Origin: Isoetes taiwanensis
Taxonomy: Eukaryota; Streptophyta; Lycopodiopsida; Isoetales; Isoetaceae
Length of the DNA: 64,000 nucleotides
Direction of reading: 5' to 3'
Assembly: GCA_021234155.1 (NCBI GenBank)
Contig: JAJEKV010000047.1
Span: forward strand, 7,529,071-7,593,070
Below, piece after piece: positions 11,160 to 23,500 of the stretch. The notes beneath the pieces are model-generated. The model was not told the origin of the DNA. It was given only the letters and a program-made list of their open reading frames with translations, and ran no database searches. The position numbers were made by a program, and so were the translations under genes. Positions within the stretch are counted from its first letter, which is position 1, and each line of letters opens with the position of its first letter.

Positions 11160-12396
11160 ATGGTGCACGCCCTCCCCCTTGGGCGACACCCGTGCAACCG
11201 GGCCGCCTTACCTCGGAACAGGAGCTCACTATTATGAAGCGTCAGCTTACTGAGCTCCAAGCCTACATACTGCAAATAAATCCGCCTCAAATGCCACAGG
11301 AGTATGGACCAGAGATCCCCCCTCCACAAAATCCGCAGCCGCCACCTGCACCTGCGCCTGCGCCCGCCACGGCAAGCCGATCTAAGAGGACACGCCCTAG
11401 TTCTTCCTCGGATGCTGCCTTGGAGTCTTCTGACTCTTCTGATTCCTCTGAGGATGAGGCCGACCATGCCAAGACCAACAAAAAAGATTATCAGAAAACA
11501 GTGGATTCGGCCATCACTAGCATTTGGAAGAACCGGCGACTCGCAAAATTCTCAGGGAAAACCAGGAATGGAGTGGATGCGGAATCATGGTTGGACGAAA
11601 TGCAAGAGTTTGATAAGTCATACTGACAAGGATATCGGCAAAGTTGCCACCACCAATCTTACAGGGTCAACACGAATCTGGTGGAAAGGATATGCTCGCT
11701 CTCATGGGCTCACAAGGGGAAGGTGCCGCTATAAAATCTTTGCTAAGGCCTTCAAGTCACATTATGTGTCCAAGACCCATCGTTGCCAGCAGATCCAAAT
11801 CTTCTACCGCCTAGAGCAGAAAAATATGACTGTCCAGTCTTATACAGATGAGTTTATGTGGTTACACTTATATGTCCCAGGGATAAATGAGCGTAGGGCA
11901 GTTGAAGGCTACATAGAGGGCTTATCCCCTATCCTAAGGAACATGGTTCGAGCCATAGACCCTAAGACCATTGCAGAAGCAGAGGCTAAAGCACTTAGCC
12001 TAGAAGAAGACACCCCGAAGTACCAGCTGCCACGACCCTCTTCGTTCACTCAGAACAAGGGGTACACACCTTACAGGGGGCGCTCACCCAGTCCCGGGCC
12101 CCGCCTCGACTGGATACCAGAGGCCTGATAAGAAGGTTTCCTTCACTATGCCAGACAAGCCCACCCAAGCTATCCCTAAGGAGACCCGTGAACAGCTGCA
12201 TAAGGAGCGGGCTTGTTATCGGTGCTTCCGCCCGGGGCACTGCATGCAAGAATGACCCTACATCACACAGGCAGTGCAGGCCGCCCTGGCTGATATAGAT
12301 TGGGAAAACGCGGGGGACCCAAGCCATCCGGATAACACTGCTGAGGATGACGCGCCTGACTATATAACAGGTGAGTCTCACATTTATGCTGCCATT
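11160..12396 (+). pseudogene. Gypsy-A gag (capsid and zinc knuckle)
   Basis: Reads from an acceptor-like TCTATCTAG. A coiled start (LTSEQELTIMKRQLTELQ) and a proline-rich linker lead into the capsid motif KFSGKTRNGVDAESWLDEMQ. A frameshift near 11620 moves to KVATTNLTGSTRIWW, which continues through the retrotrans_gag fold (VQSYTDEFMWL, VEGYIEGLSP). A second shift near 12110 leads to the nucleocapsid knuckle CYRCFRPGHCMQE, whose final Cys codon is now TGA (12253). Gag would package the element RNA into virus-like particles. The reading frame continues into the protease linker after removal of the inserted MITE at 12397-13338. Confidence 0.8.
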
Positions 12397-13338
12397 CAGT
12401 GTTGTCAGGTACGTTTAGTACGGTACGGGTATTATACGTACGTAATGTATTAATACCGTATGCATACCTCTCATTTAAAAAGTACTTTAAATACGTTTTT
12501 TGGAATTATAAAGTACTTATTAAATACGTAAAATACGTACTTTACGTACTATACGTAAAATACTTTTTGTAATTTTTAGAACTATTATTTCTTGTATTGC
12601 ACTTGAAATAGTTGCAATAACAACTAGTATGAAGACACTTCAAGTTTTAAATAATGAACCAGAATATATTACTTTAGAAAATTAAGTATTTCTTAAAGTT
12701 TTCAATCCAAAATATGTCTATTTAAGAGTTATATATTCTAGTCTGCAATCTACACCCACAGACAAATAAATTCAAGTAATTGTTGCTCATTTGTTGCATC
12801 TGAAGCTATTAACCGCCGCTGACCTCTGTATTTCTTTCCTGGCATGAATGCAAGCTATTAAAGTATTAAGGAGAAGGTTTGCCTCCTACCATGACAAAAC
12901 AAGGAGAAAGGTGGGTCTGCATCTCCATCTCCATTCCGATTCAACAGCCAGGGTAAGAAGAAAGAGGGGGAAACTGCAGGGGTTTTGGGTTTTTATTTGC
13001 AAGAAGATTATGTGCTTTTTTTTCTTTTTAACTACAATTCCATAATTTCCCTAATGTCTAAAATCTCTTAATGTGCTTTTTACACCTATTCTATAATATA
13101 TAATAATGTATTTTTCCTAATGTATAATTTTACCAATTCTATTGGTCTAATGTCGTTTGGACGGTTTTTTTATATAAAGTACGTATCATACGTACTGTAC
13201 GTATTAATACGTTAAGTACGGTACTAATAAAACAAGAGCTTAATTTGACCTGTCAACTTATAGGTATAGTACGTATAGTACTGTAAGGAAGGTACGGGAC
13301 GTACGTAAACGTAAAATACGGGTACGTAAACAACACTG
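12397..13338. mobile_element. hAT-type non-autonomous DNA transposon (MITE), 942 bp
   Basis: Flanked by perfect 8-bp direct repeats CTGCCATT (12389-12396 and 13339-13346), the target-site length of hAT elements. The ends are inverted: CAGTGTTGTCAGGTACG at the left and, in reverse complement, CAGTGTTGTTTACGTAC at the right. Both subterminal zones are crowded with TACGTA-type motifs, probable transposase binding sites. There is no transposase ORF; the internal 65-codon frame shows no domain. Removing the element and one target copy restores a continuous gag-pol linker (HIYAAI then ETGQANHQ), so it inserted after Gypsy-A was in place or into its parent. Confidence 0.92.
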
Positions 13339-13346
13339 CTGCCATT

Positions 13347-16300
13347 GAAACAGGTCAAGCAAACCACCAGCCCTTTGTCATTTCTGCTGTTGGTCAAGTA
13401 GATTGTAAACCTTTTGTCATTCTTATGGATACGGGTAGTACTCATAACTTTGCATCACCTAGAATGGCGGAAGCCTTACAGCTCACCCCTTTGAGGTCTA
13501 ATCCACGTCCAGTTACGCTGGCAAGTGGGGCCATACGCCACACCCGTGGCCGTCGTATCAATTTGAATATCCAGCTGCCAGGAGCCCCTGTTGCTCTAGC
13601 GGAAATAATAGATATTGGCCGCTATGATCTCATTGTAGGAATGGAATTCTTTGCCGCTGCCAAAGCCAACATTGATTGTGAGAAACGGGAGGTCACCTTC
13701 AATGCAGCCAATGGAGCCCGAGTCACTATAGCAGGTAAGCCGGTTAATCCTATTATGCAATGTATTTCATTATGCCAGTTGCATAAGGCTCTCAGGAAGT
13801 TGCAGATCATAAGCATGATTCGACTTGCTTCAGTGGAAGCTAAGTCCAAAAAAGATGAGGTCCTTGATGCCTTGCCTTCAGCAATAGCCGTGGTTCTTCG
13901 GGAATACCATGATCTTTTCCCTGATGAAATCCATCGGCTACCACATTTCAGAGGGGTGGAATGTGAAATTACCTTGGAACCAGGCACCAAGCCTACCAGT
14001 AAGGCCCCATATCGGATGAGTATTCCTGAATTGACCGAGCTTAAAAATCAGTTACAGGAACTCCTCAAGTTAGGCTTCATTAGGCCTAGTGTCTCACCTT
14101 TTGGAGCCCCGATACTCTTTGTTAAGAAAAAATGATGGCACTCTGAGAATGTACATCGATTACCGCCAGTTAAACAAGCATACTATCAAGAATCGGTATG
14201 CCTTACCGGGGGCCGATGATCTTATGGATCAATTGCAAGGAGCCAAGTATTTCACGAAGATTGATCTTCGGTCAGGGTATCACCAGATAAGGATTAAGGA
14301 GGATGACATCCATAAGTCCGCTTTTCGGACCCGTTATGGGCATTACGAGTTTACAATCATGCCATTTGGCCTGACCAACGCTCCGGCCACCTTCATGAGA
14401 CTTATGAATGATGTCTCCCGCGAGTACCTTGACGATTTCGTCATTATATTCTTTGATGATATCCTTATATACAGTAAGACCTTAGAGGATCATGAACGGC
14501 ATCTTCGGTTGGCATTACAAAAATTGAGGCGCCATCAATTATATGCCAAGTTTTCTAAGTGTCGCTTTGCCACCACCAAGGTTGATTATCTGGGACACAT
14601 TGTGTCCGCATAGGGAATAGCCACCGACCCAGCTAAAATTGAAGCAGTCAAGAAATGGCCAATTCCAACCAATGTGTCAGAAGTCCGAAGCTTTTTGGGC
14701 TTGGCGGGTTATTACCGTAAATTTGTCAAAGACTTTGCCAAGCTCACCGCACCTTTAACCGACCTGACCAAGCATGATAAGGTCAGGGATTGGATGGCAC
14801 ATTGGAAAGATAAGGTGCAGACCGGATTTCAAGCATTAAAAGATGCGTTAACAACAACTCCTGTTCTTACAATGCCAGATCCTCAAAAGGATAAGTGGGT
14901 TGCCACAGATGCCAGTAAAATTGCTACGGGGGAAGTCTTAATGCAAGAAGGTCGCGTTATCGCTTATGATTCTCGAAAGATGAACGACGCTGAACAGCGA
15001 TACCCCACGCATGACTAAGAGTTGCTCGCCGTCGTGCGTGCCTTGCGTAGTTGGCGGCATTATTTGCTTGGAAGGCGATTCCAGTTGGACACGGATCATC
15101 AAAGCCTCCAATACATCTTTACGCAACCCCATCTTAATTTGAGGTAAAGATGGTGGATGGAATTCCTCGAGGAATATGACTTTGAGGTCATTTATAAACT
15201 GGGCAAGCATAATGTTGTTGCTGACGCCCTTTCTCGACATCCATTCGTCACTCGAACGCATTGTAATGCTATCTCCACACTCTCCAGTGAGTTCGGGAAC
15301 TAAATCCAGCAGGCCCTTCCCACAGATCCGGAGTTCCGAGAGGTATGGCAAAGTGTATCTAAGGAAGCCAGACAGATAAGGAGAGAGAGACTTTCCGCCA
15401 TTATAAGAAGAAAGCTGAACTCCTTTATTACAAAGACAAATTGTATGTTCCCGAGACATCTGGAGTTCGTAAGCTCATTCTCCATGATACACATAACAGT
15501 CCGATAGCCGGGCATGCGGGATTTATGAAGACATATTTCAAAATCTGCTCCAGCTATTTCTGGCCAGGCATCAAGAAGCATATTGCCAGGTACATTAAGC
15601 AATGCCAGACCTGTCAACAAACAAAGGCAGAACAGTTGCGTATTCCAGGAGAATTGCAACCCCTCGACGTACCCAATGCTAAATGGGAAGTTATTACCAT
15701 GGATTTTATCGTGGGGCTTCCGCGCACTTTAAGAGCGTTTGATGCCTTAATGGTTGTGGTCGACAAACTTTCCAAGATGGCACATTTCCTGCCATGTCGT
15801 ACCACAGACACTGCATTGGATACTGCCTTACTCTTCACGAGGGAGATCTTTCATCTGCATGGGATGCCCCGTACCATTACATCAGACCGGGATCCCAAGT
15901 TTGTTAATGCATTTTGGAAGGATTTCTTCAGCACTATTCAAACTAAGCTTGCCATGAGCACAGCTTATCATCCGCAGACAGATGGGCAAACAGAGCGTAC
16001 CAATCGCATCATTGAGGATATGCTACGTAACTACGTCTGGAACAAACAATCGCAATGGGCAGACTACATTTCATTTGGTGGAGTTTGCTTACAATAGTAC
16101 TAGACAGAGTCCTCAAGAATGTCTCCTTTCATGATACATTATGGTTATCAGTGCCTCACATCAGACACGTGGCATAATCCAGTATCAAAGGTGGAGGTCT
16201 CGCAGCAATTGCTTACAGATATGCAAGCACTAGTCGAGGAAGTGCGAGCATACTTGATAGCCACAAGAGCTCAGCAAAAGAGTCTGGCAGATCGACACCG

Positions 16301-16805
16301 TACTCCCCGGGAGTTTCAGGTCGGTGAGTCCGTCTGGCTAAAGATCAAGGTGAAGCAAGCCAAACTTAAGATTGGCAACTGTAAGAAGCTTGCACCTAGA
16401 TGGGCGGGACCATTTTATATAACCGAAAGGATAGGTTCTCAGGCCTACCGGGATATACCCGCACGTTTAAAGATCCATAACGTTTTCCATGTAAGTCTTC
16501 TCAAGAAGCATCATCCGGATCCAGAAGAGATTCTTGACACACCAACACTTCTGAAGATGACTGAGGATCAGTTGGAGATTGTGCCAGAAGCTCTCCTTGA
16601 TCGTGCCTATAAGCGAACCCGTCGAACTCAAATCTTGCAATACTTGGTCAAGTGGAAACACTTACCCACAGAAGACGCAACATGGGTTCTTAAAGCGGAT
16701 TTGGATAAGACTTACCCGGACTTAATGAAGGAATGCCAGGGCCGTACCATTCAAGATGCAATCATCTCCAACCTGGATGGTAAGCATAGTGGTCTCTTAG
16801 TGTGA
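13347..16805 (+). pseudogene. Gypsy-A pol: protease, RT, RNase H, integrase, chromodomain
   Basis: Protease: ILMDTGSTHNF (13419). [46 protein letters not shown] (catalytic Asp pair 14455-14460). RNase [13 protein letters not shown] and the HNVVADALSRHP end. Integrase: zinc-binding H-H-C-C region (HAGFMKTYF, CQTCQQTK), then DDE at D15702, D15884 and E16014 with HPQTDGQTERTNR between the last two. A chromodomain follows (16588-16705: LLDRAYKRTRRTQ, YLVKWKHL, EDATWV), which marks chromoviruses and can steer integration to modified histone tails. Breaks: frameshifts at 14132 (A-run), about 15400 and about 16070; stops at 14611, 15016, about 15146 and 15301, all explicable as CAA or CAG to TAA or TAG. 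It is complete in domain order but inactive as it stands. Confidence 0.93.
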
Positions 16806-17318
16806 CAGGGGTCATCTGAGCGGGATCCGGCAGGGATCATTTTAGGGATTGGGTTACATGCATCTTAGATGGGGAATCGGGCATATAGGCATTCATGATA
16901 GGACGCATTCGTCTACGGTTACTATGGGATTACTGCCACTCCTTACGCCGAGACGATATGCCAGCCTTAGACATCATAGGACCTTTGCATTCATATTTTT
17001 TTTATTTTAAGGGGGTGGTCCCTTCAACCACACTACTTAACTTATCTCTTGAATACTAATCTATTCGCTTCTGCAGGCCAGTAAGATACTGCTAAGCTGC
17101 AGAGGAATCGAGGCCTCGCTTCGGAGGCCAATTTGTGTTTTTGAGATAAAATTGTGGTTCCAATGTACTTTTGAATGTAATTTCCTACTGTTTTGTTGAA
17201 AATAGGACTTCTTGTCCTGCTACCTCCGTATGTAACCCTTTCACGTTTTCAATAAATTAAAGTTATCTATACCATAGTTACTCTCCACTAACTCTAATGC
17301 TGAGGACAGCATTAATCC
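16806..17318 (+). other. Gypsy-A 3' untranslated region
   Basis: Non-coding. It contains a short hairpin GAGGCCTCGCTTCGGAGGCC near 17110 and an AATAAA-type signal (CAATAAATTAAAG) near 17250, then TAATGCTGAGGACAGCATTA, itself an inverted repeat. No ORF is seen. Confidence 0.6.
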
Positions 17319-17331
17319 AAGGGGGGGAGAA
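17319..17331 (+). other. Polypurine tract
   Basis: AAGGGGGGGAGAA lies directly against the TGTGAC start of the 3' LTR, as required for plus-strand priming. Confidence 0.9.
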
Positions 17332-17598
17332 TGTGACATTCCAGGTTCCAGGTATCTATACGGTATACGTATGCATACCATGACACGTCACCAGTACATA
17401 ATAGGCCTAAGGGCCCAAGTGAGGGGTTCGCCTATAATGGTTTTTATTAGCTATGCTAATAAAACCAAAGGATAATTATAGATTATAATGGCATAATTAA
17501 CCTAATTAAGCCATTATGGTCTAATTAACTGATTGTGACCAATGAGGGTGTGCCACCTGGCCAACCTGGCCCAAATCGATTGGCCAGGTGGCAACTTC
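17332..17598 (+). repeat. Truncated 3' LTR of Gypsy-A
   Basis: Matches the first 240 bases of the 5' LTR with four transitions, a 7-bp duplication (TTCCAGG) near its start and a 9-bp duplication in the CCTGGCC region. It stops at about 17598, where LINE sequence begins, leaving some 1.27 kb of LTR missing. Confidence 0.88.
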
Positions 17599-19070
17599 TT
17601 GTCTTCCATTTCATATCTTTCTTTTAGAAAAAAAATACTTCCCTTTTAGGAGGACGCAATGGACATTGTACTTTCCAAAGTTATGTCTATCATCTCTCTT
17701 GTACAATGCCAGGAACTCGAGGCTTCTCTCACAGAAGCAGATCTGGAATTTGTAGTATTCTTGATGGCCAAGGATAAGTGCACAAGCACAGATGGTATAC
17801 CCATAGAATTCTTTCAGTCTTGAGGAGGAGACGTTCGGCCTTGTATGGCAAGCATATCAGGATTTGTTGCAGTCTCATCAGTTGGACATTATACTTAACA
17901 CGTGTCTCATTGCTCTGATCCCTAAAGTCAAGGAACGTACTTTAATTTCTCATTGGAGATTGATTACCCTGCTGCCAGTAGTGTACAAGAATATAGCGAA
18001 GGCGTATACAAGAAAGTTGAAGAAGATTTTAGCAATCTCAATTAGTAACGAGCAGTCTGGCTTTTTGCCTGGCAGACATATTGTAGATAATGTAGATGCG
18101 GCATATGAGGGCATCTATTGGGCAAGGAAAATTGGCCATAGAGTAATGTACCTCAAATTGGATTTCGAAAAGTTTATGATAGCGTCTCTTAGTTGTTTCT
18201 CCATCGTGTCATAGAGACAAACTAGGTTTTGGTTTCTCCTTCTCCTCCATTGTCTGGAAACTGTTGAGGTCTTCTAAAGCAGCAGTAACTTTTTTAGGGG
18301 CATCCGTCACAGTTTTTCACAGTGGAAAGGGGCATTAGGCATGGTTGTCCACTTGTCCAGGTTCTCTTCACTATTGTAGTCAGGGGAGATTCACAGTTGC
18401 TTCGTAGAGTGATGGGCAGTGGTCTTGTTGCTAGTTTGGGCATGACTAATGGTTCCCAATAATTTTAATCGGTTTATTAATGATCTCTTTTAGTGGAGGT
18501 TAGCGAAGAGAACCTTACTGCAATCAAACAATGTATGGACATATTCTCTCTTGCCTCGGGTTCTATGTTGAATTGGCAGAAGTGTAATGCAATTTGGGCA
18601 CTGGATGGTCCATCCCAGATTTGTTTGTTTCAATATCCTTGGAATCTTATTCCTTCGACAACTACTACCAAACTGCTTGGGGTTTCTTTTGAAATGGAGA
18701 TCTCGGCAGTTTAAAGCATGGACAAAGTCATTCTTGGCCTTTAGAGGCATTCGCTTTGGTGGAGAGGTGCTTCTTTATCCATTGAAGAAGTATAGGTAGC
18801 TAAATTTGTCCTTAATAGTGCACACGTGTATGTGGTTTCAACAATTTTAAGAGATCATTGTGTTAGTTTAGAACTTTGTGTGGAGTTTAGAACTTTGTGT
18901 GGGGTGGCAATGAGATAGAGCAGTTGTGAAAATTGCATGGAGCAAATGTATCCGCCGCAAAAAGAATGGTAGCCTAGGTACGTCTGGTCTCAAACTTCAC
19001 GTTAAAGTTCTTTCCAGTGGCAGTGGCAGATCCTTTTGGACCATGTACAATCATGTGGTATATGCATACT
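17599..19070 (+). pseudogene. L1-type LINE reverse transcriptase remnant
   Basis: Reading across several frames gives an L1-type RT: LTEADLEFVVFLMAKDKC, DGIPIEFFQ, LIPKVKERTLISHWRLITL (17900-17960), NEQSGFLPGRHIVDNV, YLKLDFEK then YDSVS (18150-18190), RHGCPL, FSLASGSMLNWQKCNAIW (18545-18600), KLLGVSF, and VKIAWSKCIRRKKNG (about 18920-18960). Stops and shifts are numerous, and the FADD catalytic box expected near 18470 is not readable, so it is dead. No 3' tail or target duplication could be fixed. It continues the LINE ORF1 piece at 5200-5411. Confidence 0.8.
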
Positions 19071-20380
19071 TCAGTCATTGAAGTACTATGTAGCTTTTAG
19101 CAATGCAACTAAACCTCAGTTACCATGGGCTCTCTTCTATCCCCTCAAGGCGTTACCACATGCATCTCCTTTTTGCAAAGGTTTGCTACTCTTTTTTGCA
19201 AAGGTTTGCTAAATGACTGCCAAACCGTAAAACCCTTGGTGGCCATTGACCGCCTACATTGCATGCAAACCTCTTCCCTCATTTTTTGGCTTCATCTTGA
19301 TCATCTTCCATCTTCTTCTGCTTGTGGCCTCTCTGCACACTAGAAAACAAAAGAGATGGCAGTACGCCGGTGTTTCCATGCTTGATGCATGGTACTACAA
19401 TGAACGGCTTTCCACTTGATTAGCATTTTGTGAAAAGTATCATCTGACTGTGCAGGACTTTCACGTATGGGGAATTGTCACAGAGAACATAAGGCTACAA
19501 AAAATAAATGTTGCATCTGCATCAAACCCCCTGTGCCACTTCACGAATATACAAACCACCCTACTACAAATACCAAGCACAAACCTTCCAAAATTCCACA
19601 TTATGCCCAAATTTCACAACCTAGGCCAATTCCAGAGCTCCACGACAACAATCATCTTTAATCTCAGAACCTTCACATGTGGGCACACACAATCAGGAAA
19701 TTAACCGCCTTGCAAGTTTGTTGTTTCCTTGCTCAAGAATCTGCCATGTGGACATGCTAGAGGTTAGGTTGAAAGTTCCGATGCAGTGACAGCTCTGGAG
19801 GTTAGACCAAAAGTTCTGATGCTCAAGGTTAACCTGGGCATATGGCAAAATCTGGTTCTAAATACAAGCAAAGCATGACAATTTAGGCTGAAATTAAAAA
19901 TTTAGGCAATGCCAAATCGTGACTAGATATAGCGTGCTTGTCCAACAAGCCCCTTTTTTGCGAATGCAAAGAATTTGTTGTTCATCTTTAATTACTTTTA
20001 ATACAAAACAAACGATCATAGGTGCTCATCGAGAATGCATTGGAGGCTCTTTCCACTAGCTGTTTCTGTAGAAGGTATCACTTGGCCAATTTTTCATGCA
20101 AGAACAATTATTTGAAGGTGACAGGAATCTTGGCAATTGAATCAGGATCTGACTGAAGCCACATCATGTGTTCAATTAAAGCAGAATATCAAGTTTGAAA
20201 TCGTCTGTAATGGTATTTTTTAGTTGTACAAAACACAATGGGCCAAAAGCCCCACTTTGTGTGAAGATATTTTTTCGTCACGATTAAAACCCTTGGATCA
20301 CATTTGCTCGGAGCACATTAGTGTCCAATAGTGTCAGTTAATACATCCTGCTAGGAATAGGAGTAATGACTAGATATGAC
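19071..20380. other. Intergenic DNA between LINE remnant and MON1
   Basis: Non-coding and AT-rich. The 84-codon frame at 19450 has no domain and a biased composition. The region downstream of the MON1 stop (below 20468) would include its 3' UTR. No clear poly(A) signal was singled out. Confidence 0.5.
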
Positions 20381-20520
20381 TAGATATGTTTTCATCGTCC
20401 TACCAACTGGAGTGGTCCCAAAAAGAAATATCTAACTTTCTAAAGTGCTAGATATGTTTTCATCGTCCTACCAACTGAATGGAGTGGTCCCAAAAAGAAA
20501 TATCTCACTTTCTAAAGTGC
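20381..20520. repeat. Tandem duplication of the MON1 last-exon end
   Basis: Two adjacent copies, 20381-20448 and 20449-20520, share TAGATATGTTTTCATCGTCC through TAAAGTGC. The upper copy is the real end of the last exon, including its stop. The lower copy lies in the 3' UTR, lacks four bases beside the stop and cannot encode the same end. Confidence 0.92.
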
Positions 20521-23500
20521 GCAACCATTGGCAGATTTGATTGCAAACCATTATTGCAGAACCCTAGCATATCACCAAAAAAGCAGTTATGCATTAATGT
20601 CATAGTAATGTTTTGCAATTCAAGTATGGGATACCTTATCAGCCAGTGGATCAAATGCTGCATAGAGCTCAAAATCTGCTGTTTTCCAGTACAATAATAC
20701 TGGACAAGAAAGACGGAACATGAAATTAGTACAAATATATAAGTTTTTCTATCAGAGGATTACAGAGAGTTAGCATATGAACATGGAACTAGACAGAATG
20801 GTAGCATATGATATAAACAAGCTGGTCTATGGTAAAGAAATTAACTCTTAAATAAAGACATCAGGTGAACATGCACAAGTTCTTAAACGTGATAACGAAT
20901 ATGCATGTGTATTTCCATATTTATAACCAAATACCATGGTTTGCATCTCTATGATACTGCATCTTATGGGATCCCCCATTTCCATCGCGCATCAACACAT
21001 GCAGTCGTTGATACGCTCTGAACAACCTGAGTACAGAATAATCCAATACTTGCTCAATAAACTAGTACCCAATCCTGTAGACATGACAAGCGACATACAA
21101 TACAAGCAACCAACCTCTTCTGTGCAGAATATGCATGTATAGCATGCGCATATTCTGAAGATACATACTGGTTGAGGTATGCACTTTTATATATAAAATG
21201 CCATAAGCCTGCACGGCCTCCAAGAGAAGTGCCGTCATGCTGCACATTACTAAAATATCCTCCTCTTTCAGTTCTATTCAAACCAATATCGGCAGGAAGG
21301 TCTTCCACATGCAAGCCTCCTTGTTGTAGTGCCATGTTAACTTCATACAATACGCGAGACTTCCTGAGAATTATTTCAATCTTGGACCTGCAACCATGAT
21401 TTCATCAGCTTCCAAATATATATCCGAATAGTCAGGATATCTGCTTGCTAATCTAGTGTACAAGGTGCAGCAACACATGTATTTCAAACCTAGGAGCAAT
21501 GTGCAGCCAACATTTGAATTATTCTTGCATGTTTCAATCTGATATACGGCATTAATGATGGCTAAGTAAGAGAACTTGGTAATAGAAACATAAATTTGAG
21601 AGATATCGCTTGGAGATGGATATGCTGAGCATACCTGCACTCCTTTAGGTAGAAAAAGCTGTCAGACTTAGTCGAGATTAGAATTAAGCAAACGTTTGCC
21701 TGCATTATGAGACAACCAAAGTGTCTATAAGAAATTCATTTCCATATTCAGATCAGGTCACCATACCTCAAGATATTGCACATAAGCATAAAGGAAGGAT
21801 GACGCGTTATATTTTGGAAGACAGACTGGTGAAAATGACTCAGTTGTCCTGCATGATAAAGTTAAGTAATTAGGTGTAATGGCATGAAAAGATGTCATCT
21901 GTGTTAACCTAACTTTGAATGTCGTAAAGAAGCTGAAAGACCATACAAAGAGAAAATACAACGAAACTATAAGGTGACATCTGGGCCTTGCTTTCAAACC
22001 ATTCGTGGGAAATTACCTTCAGACTCCATCTTGAGCCTTTCACTACTTAATCCAATGCTTCTGCTTCAAGGGAACTAGCTACATTTTATTTTGACTTTCA
22101 CTGACAAGAGAATGGAAAGGGAAATTAATTGGGAGTGAGTCCCAGACAAAACCCACCAAACAGCATTGCATTTATTGTTAGCATAAATGGTGAAAGACCT
22201 GTAGTTGTGAAAATTGCAATTTCCATTTGCATTTTATAAAAACATTATAGTAATAATGAACTGATATTACCATTAAACAAATACCTAAAAGATTCTGACG
22301 ATGACACAAAATTTGACAAAAGGAAAAGATCGTCAGGATGAAGTGATGCTTTTCGCGGCCCTACAATGTTGATTACCTACAAGAACATTAGGTAAATGAA
22401 TATATCCTAGGAAAGGAAAAAAGAAAAACTTTTATGCAACAGCATATCATACTACTAATATTTGTTTACTGGATAATTAACAAGTATCAACAAGTTGTAC
22501 TTTCTATGCCTGTAAAAGCAAGCATCAGTAACTATGACTAAGTTACTTTCTACAGTTGCCAAACTGACCTTGTGTCCACTCAAGAGTATTGCAAACAGGA
22601 CCCCAGATTCAGCAGCATCCTGAAGAGCAGCTCCAGCAGATTGTCTTGCTGTATACGACAATGGTAGGCAAGTGTAGGCATGCAGAAAAGAAGTTGGATT
22701 CCTGCATCAGTCAGACAATTTTAAGCATTTTCCTACATGTTTGCAACCAGATATGTGCAGCTTTTGAAAAGATGTAGGTAGGAAAAAGAATAAAACATGG
22801 AAACTCAATGAGAGAATGGGAATGCCAGGTATTATATGCTGCAACAGACTCTCCTTTGGAAGCCTTTGTGCACCTCAAGTATCTCCCCAGTATCCAGGTT
22901 GGCCAACTTATTTCATGAGGGAGTCTACCTAAAGTTAATTATAAATACCAAACTTCCAACAGTAGTGGAAAGAACGCACTAGTTTATAAAAGGAAAAACT
23001 AGTTTCAGAGTGCTCCAAGAGGGCAACATAGAACTTCTGCCATAAGCCTGTTCCATCCTAAAGGGGATAGCCTTCCAAAACTGTATAACAAGACACAAGT
23101 TCAGCACTATAGATATTACCAGTTGAAGGAATGTATTAGAGACGAAAATACAACGTCTGTTCCTCCTAAAAGTGGTCTCATATCAAACTTCGAATTTTTT
23201 ACAAAACATTTGTCAACTGCTTTGGTTAAGATAAGTAACAACTGCATAGAGAAGGGCAACTAGTCAATTAAAAAAACAAAAATAGCATACTTTATGCAGA
23301 AAATACTGGTGTCATGTTTAAATGAACAAATTCTCTATGTTATGAACTGGATGGAAGCAAATATGTCATTCCCAGTATGAACCTGATGATGTAGAAGCTC
23401 TAGTTGCCTTGTCAGTGCCTGATGTGGCTCATCTGTTGCACTAATTGTCACCAGGTACAAAGGACCTTTTACCAAGAAAACTATCTGAGGAAAACAGATT

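Larger units (their letters stand above)
5412..17598 (+). mobile_element. Gypsy-A: chromodomain Ty3/Gypsy retrotransposon with accessory ORFs
   Basis: A chromovirus about 12.2 kb long. In order: 5' LTR (5412-6944), PBS (6946-6957), leader, accessory ORF-A with histone H3 fold (7569-8881), promoter-like spacer, accessory ORF-B (9088-10400), acidic ORF-C (10591-10985), gag, an inserted hAT MITE, pol with C-terminal chromodomain (ends 16805), PPT and a 3' LTR cut after about 267 bp. The LTR part present at both ends differs by four transitions and two short duplications (7 and 9 bp) over roughly 240 bp, so insertion looks fairly recent. Even so, every ORF carries stops or frameshifts. It sits inside a LINE. 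The missing 3' LTR end together with the missing LINE endonuclease region is best explained by one deletion across that junction. Confidence 0.9.
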
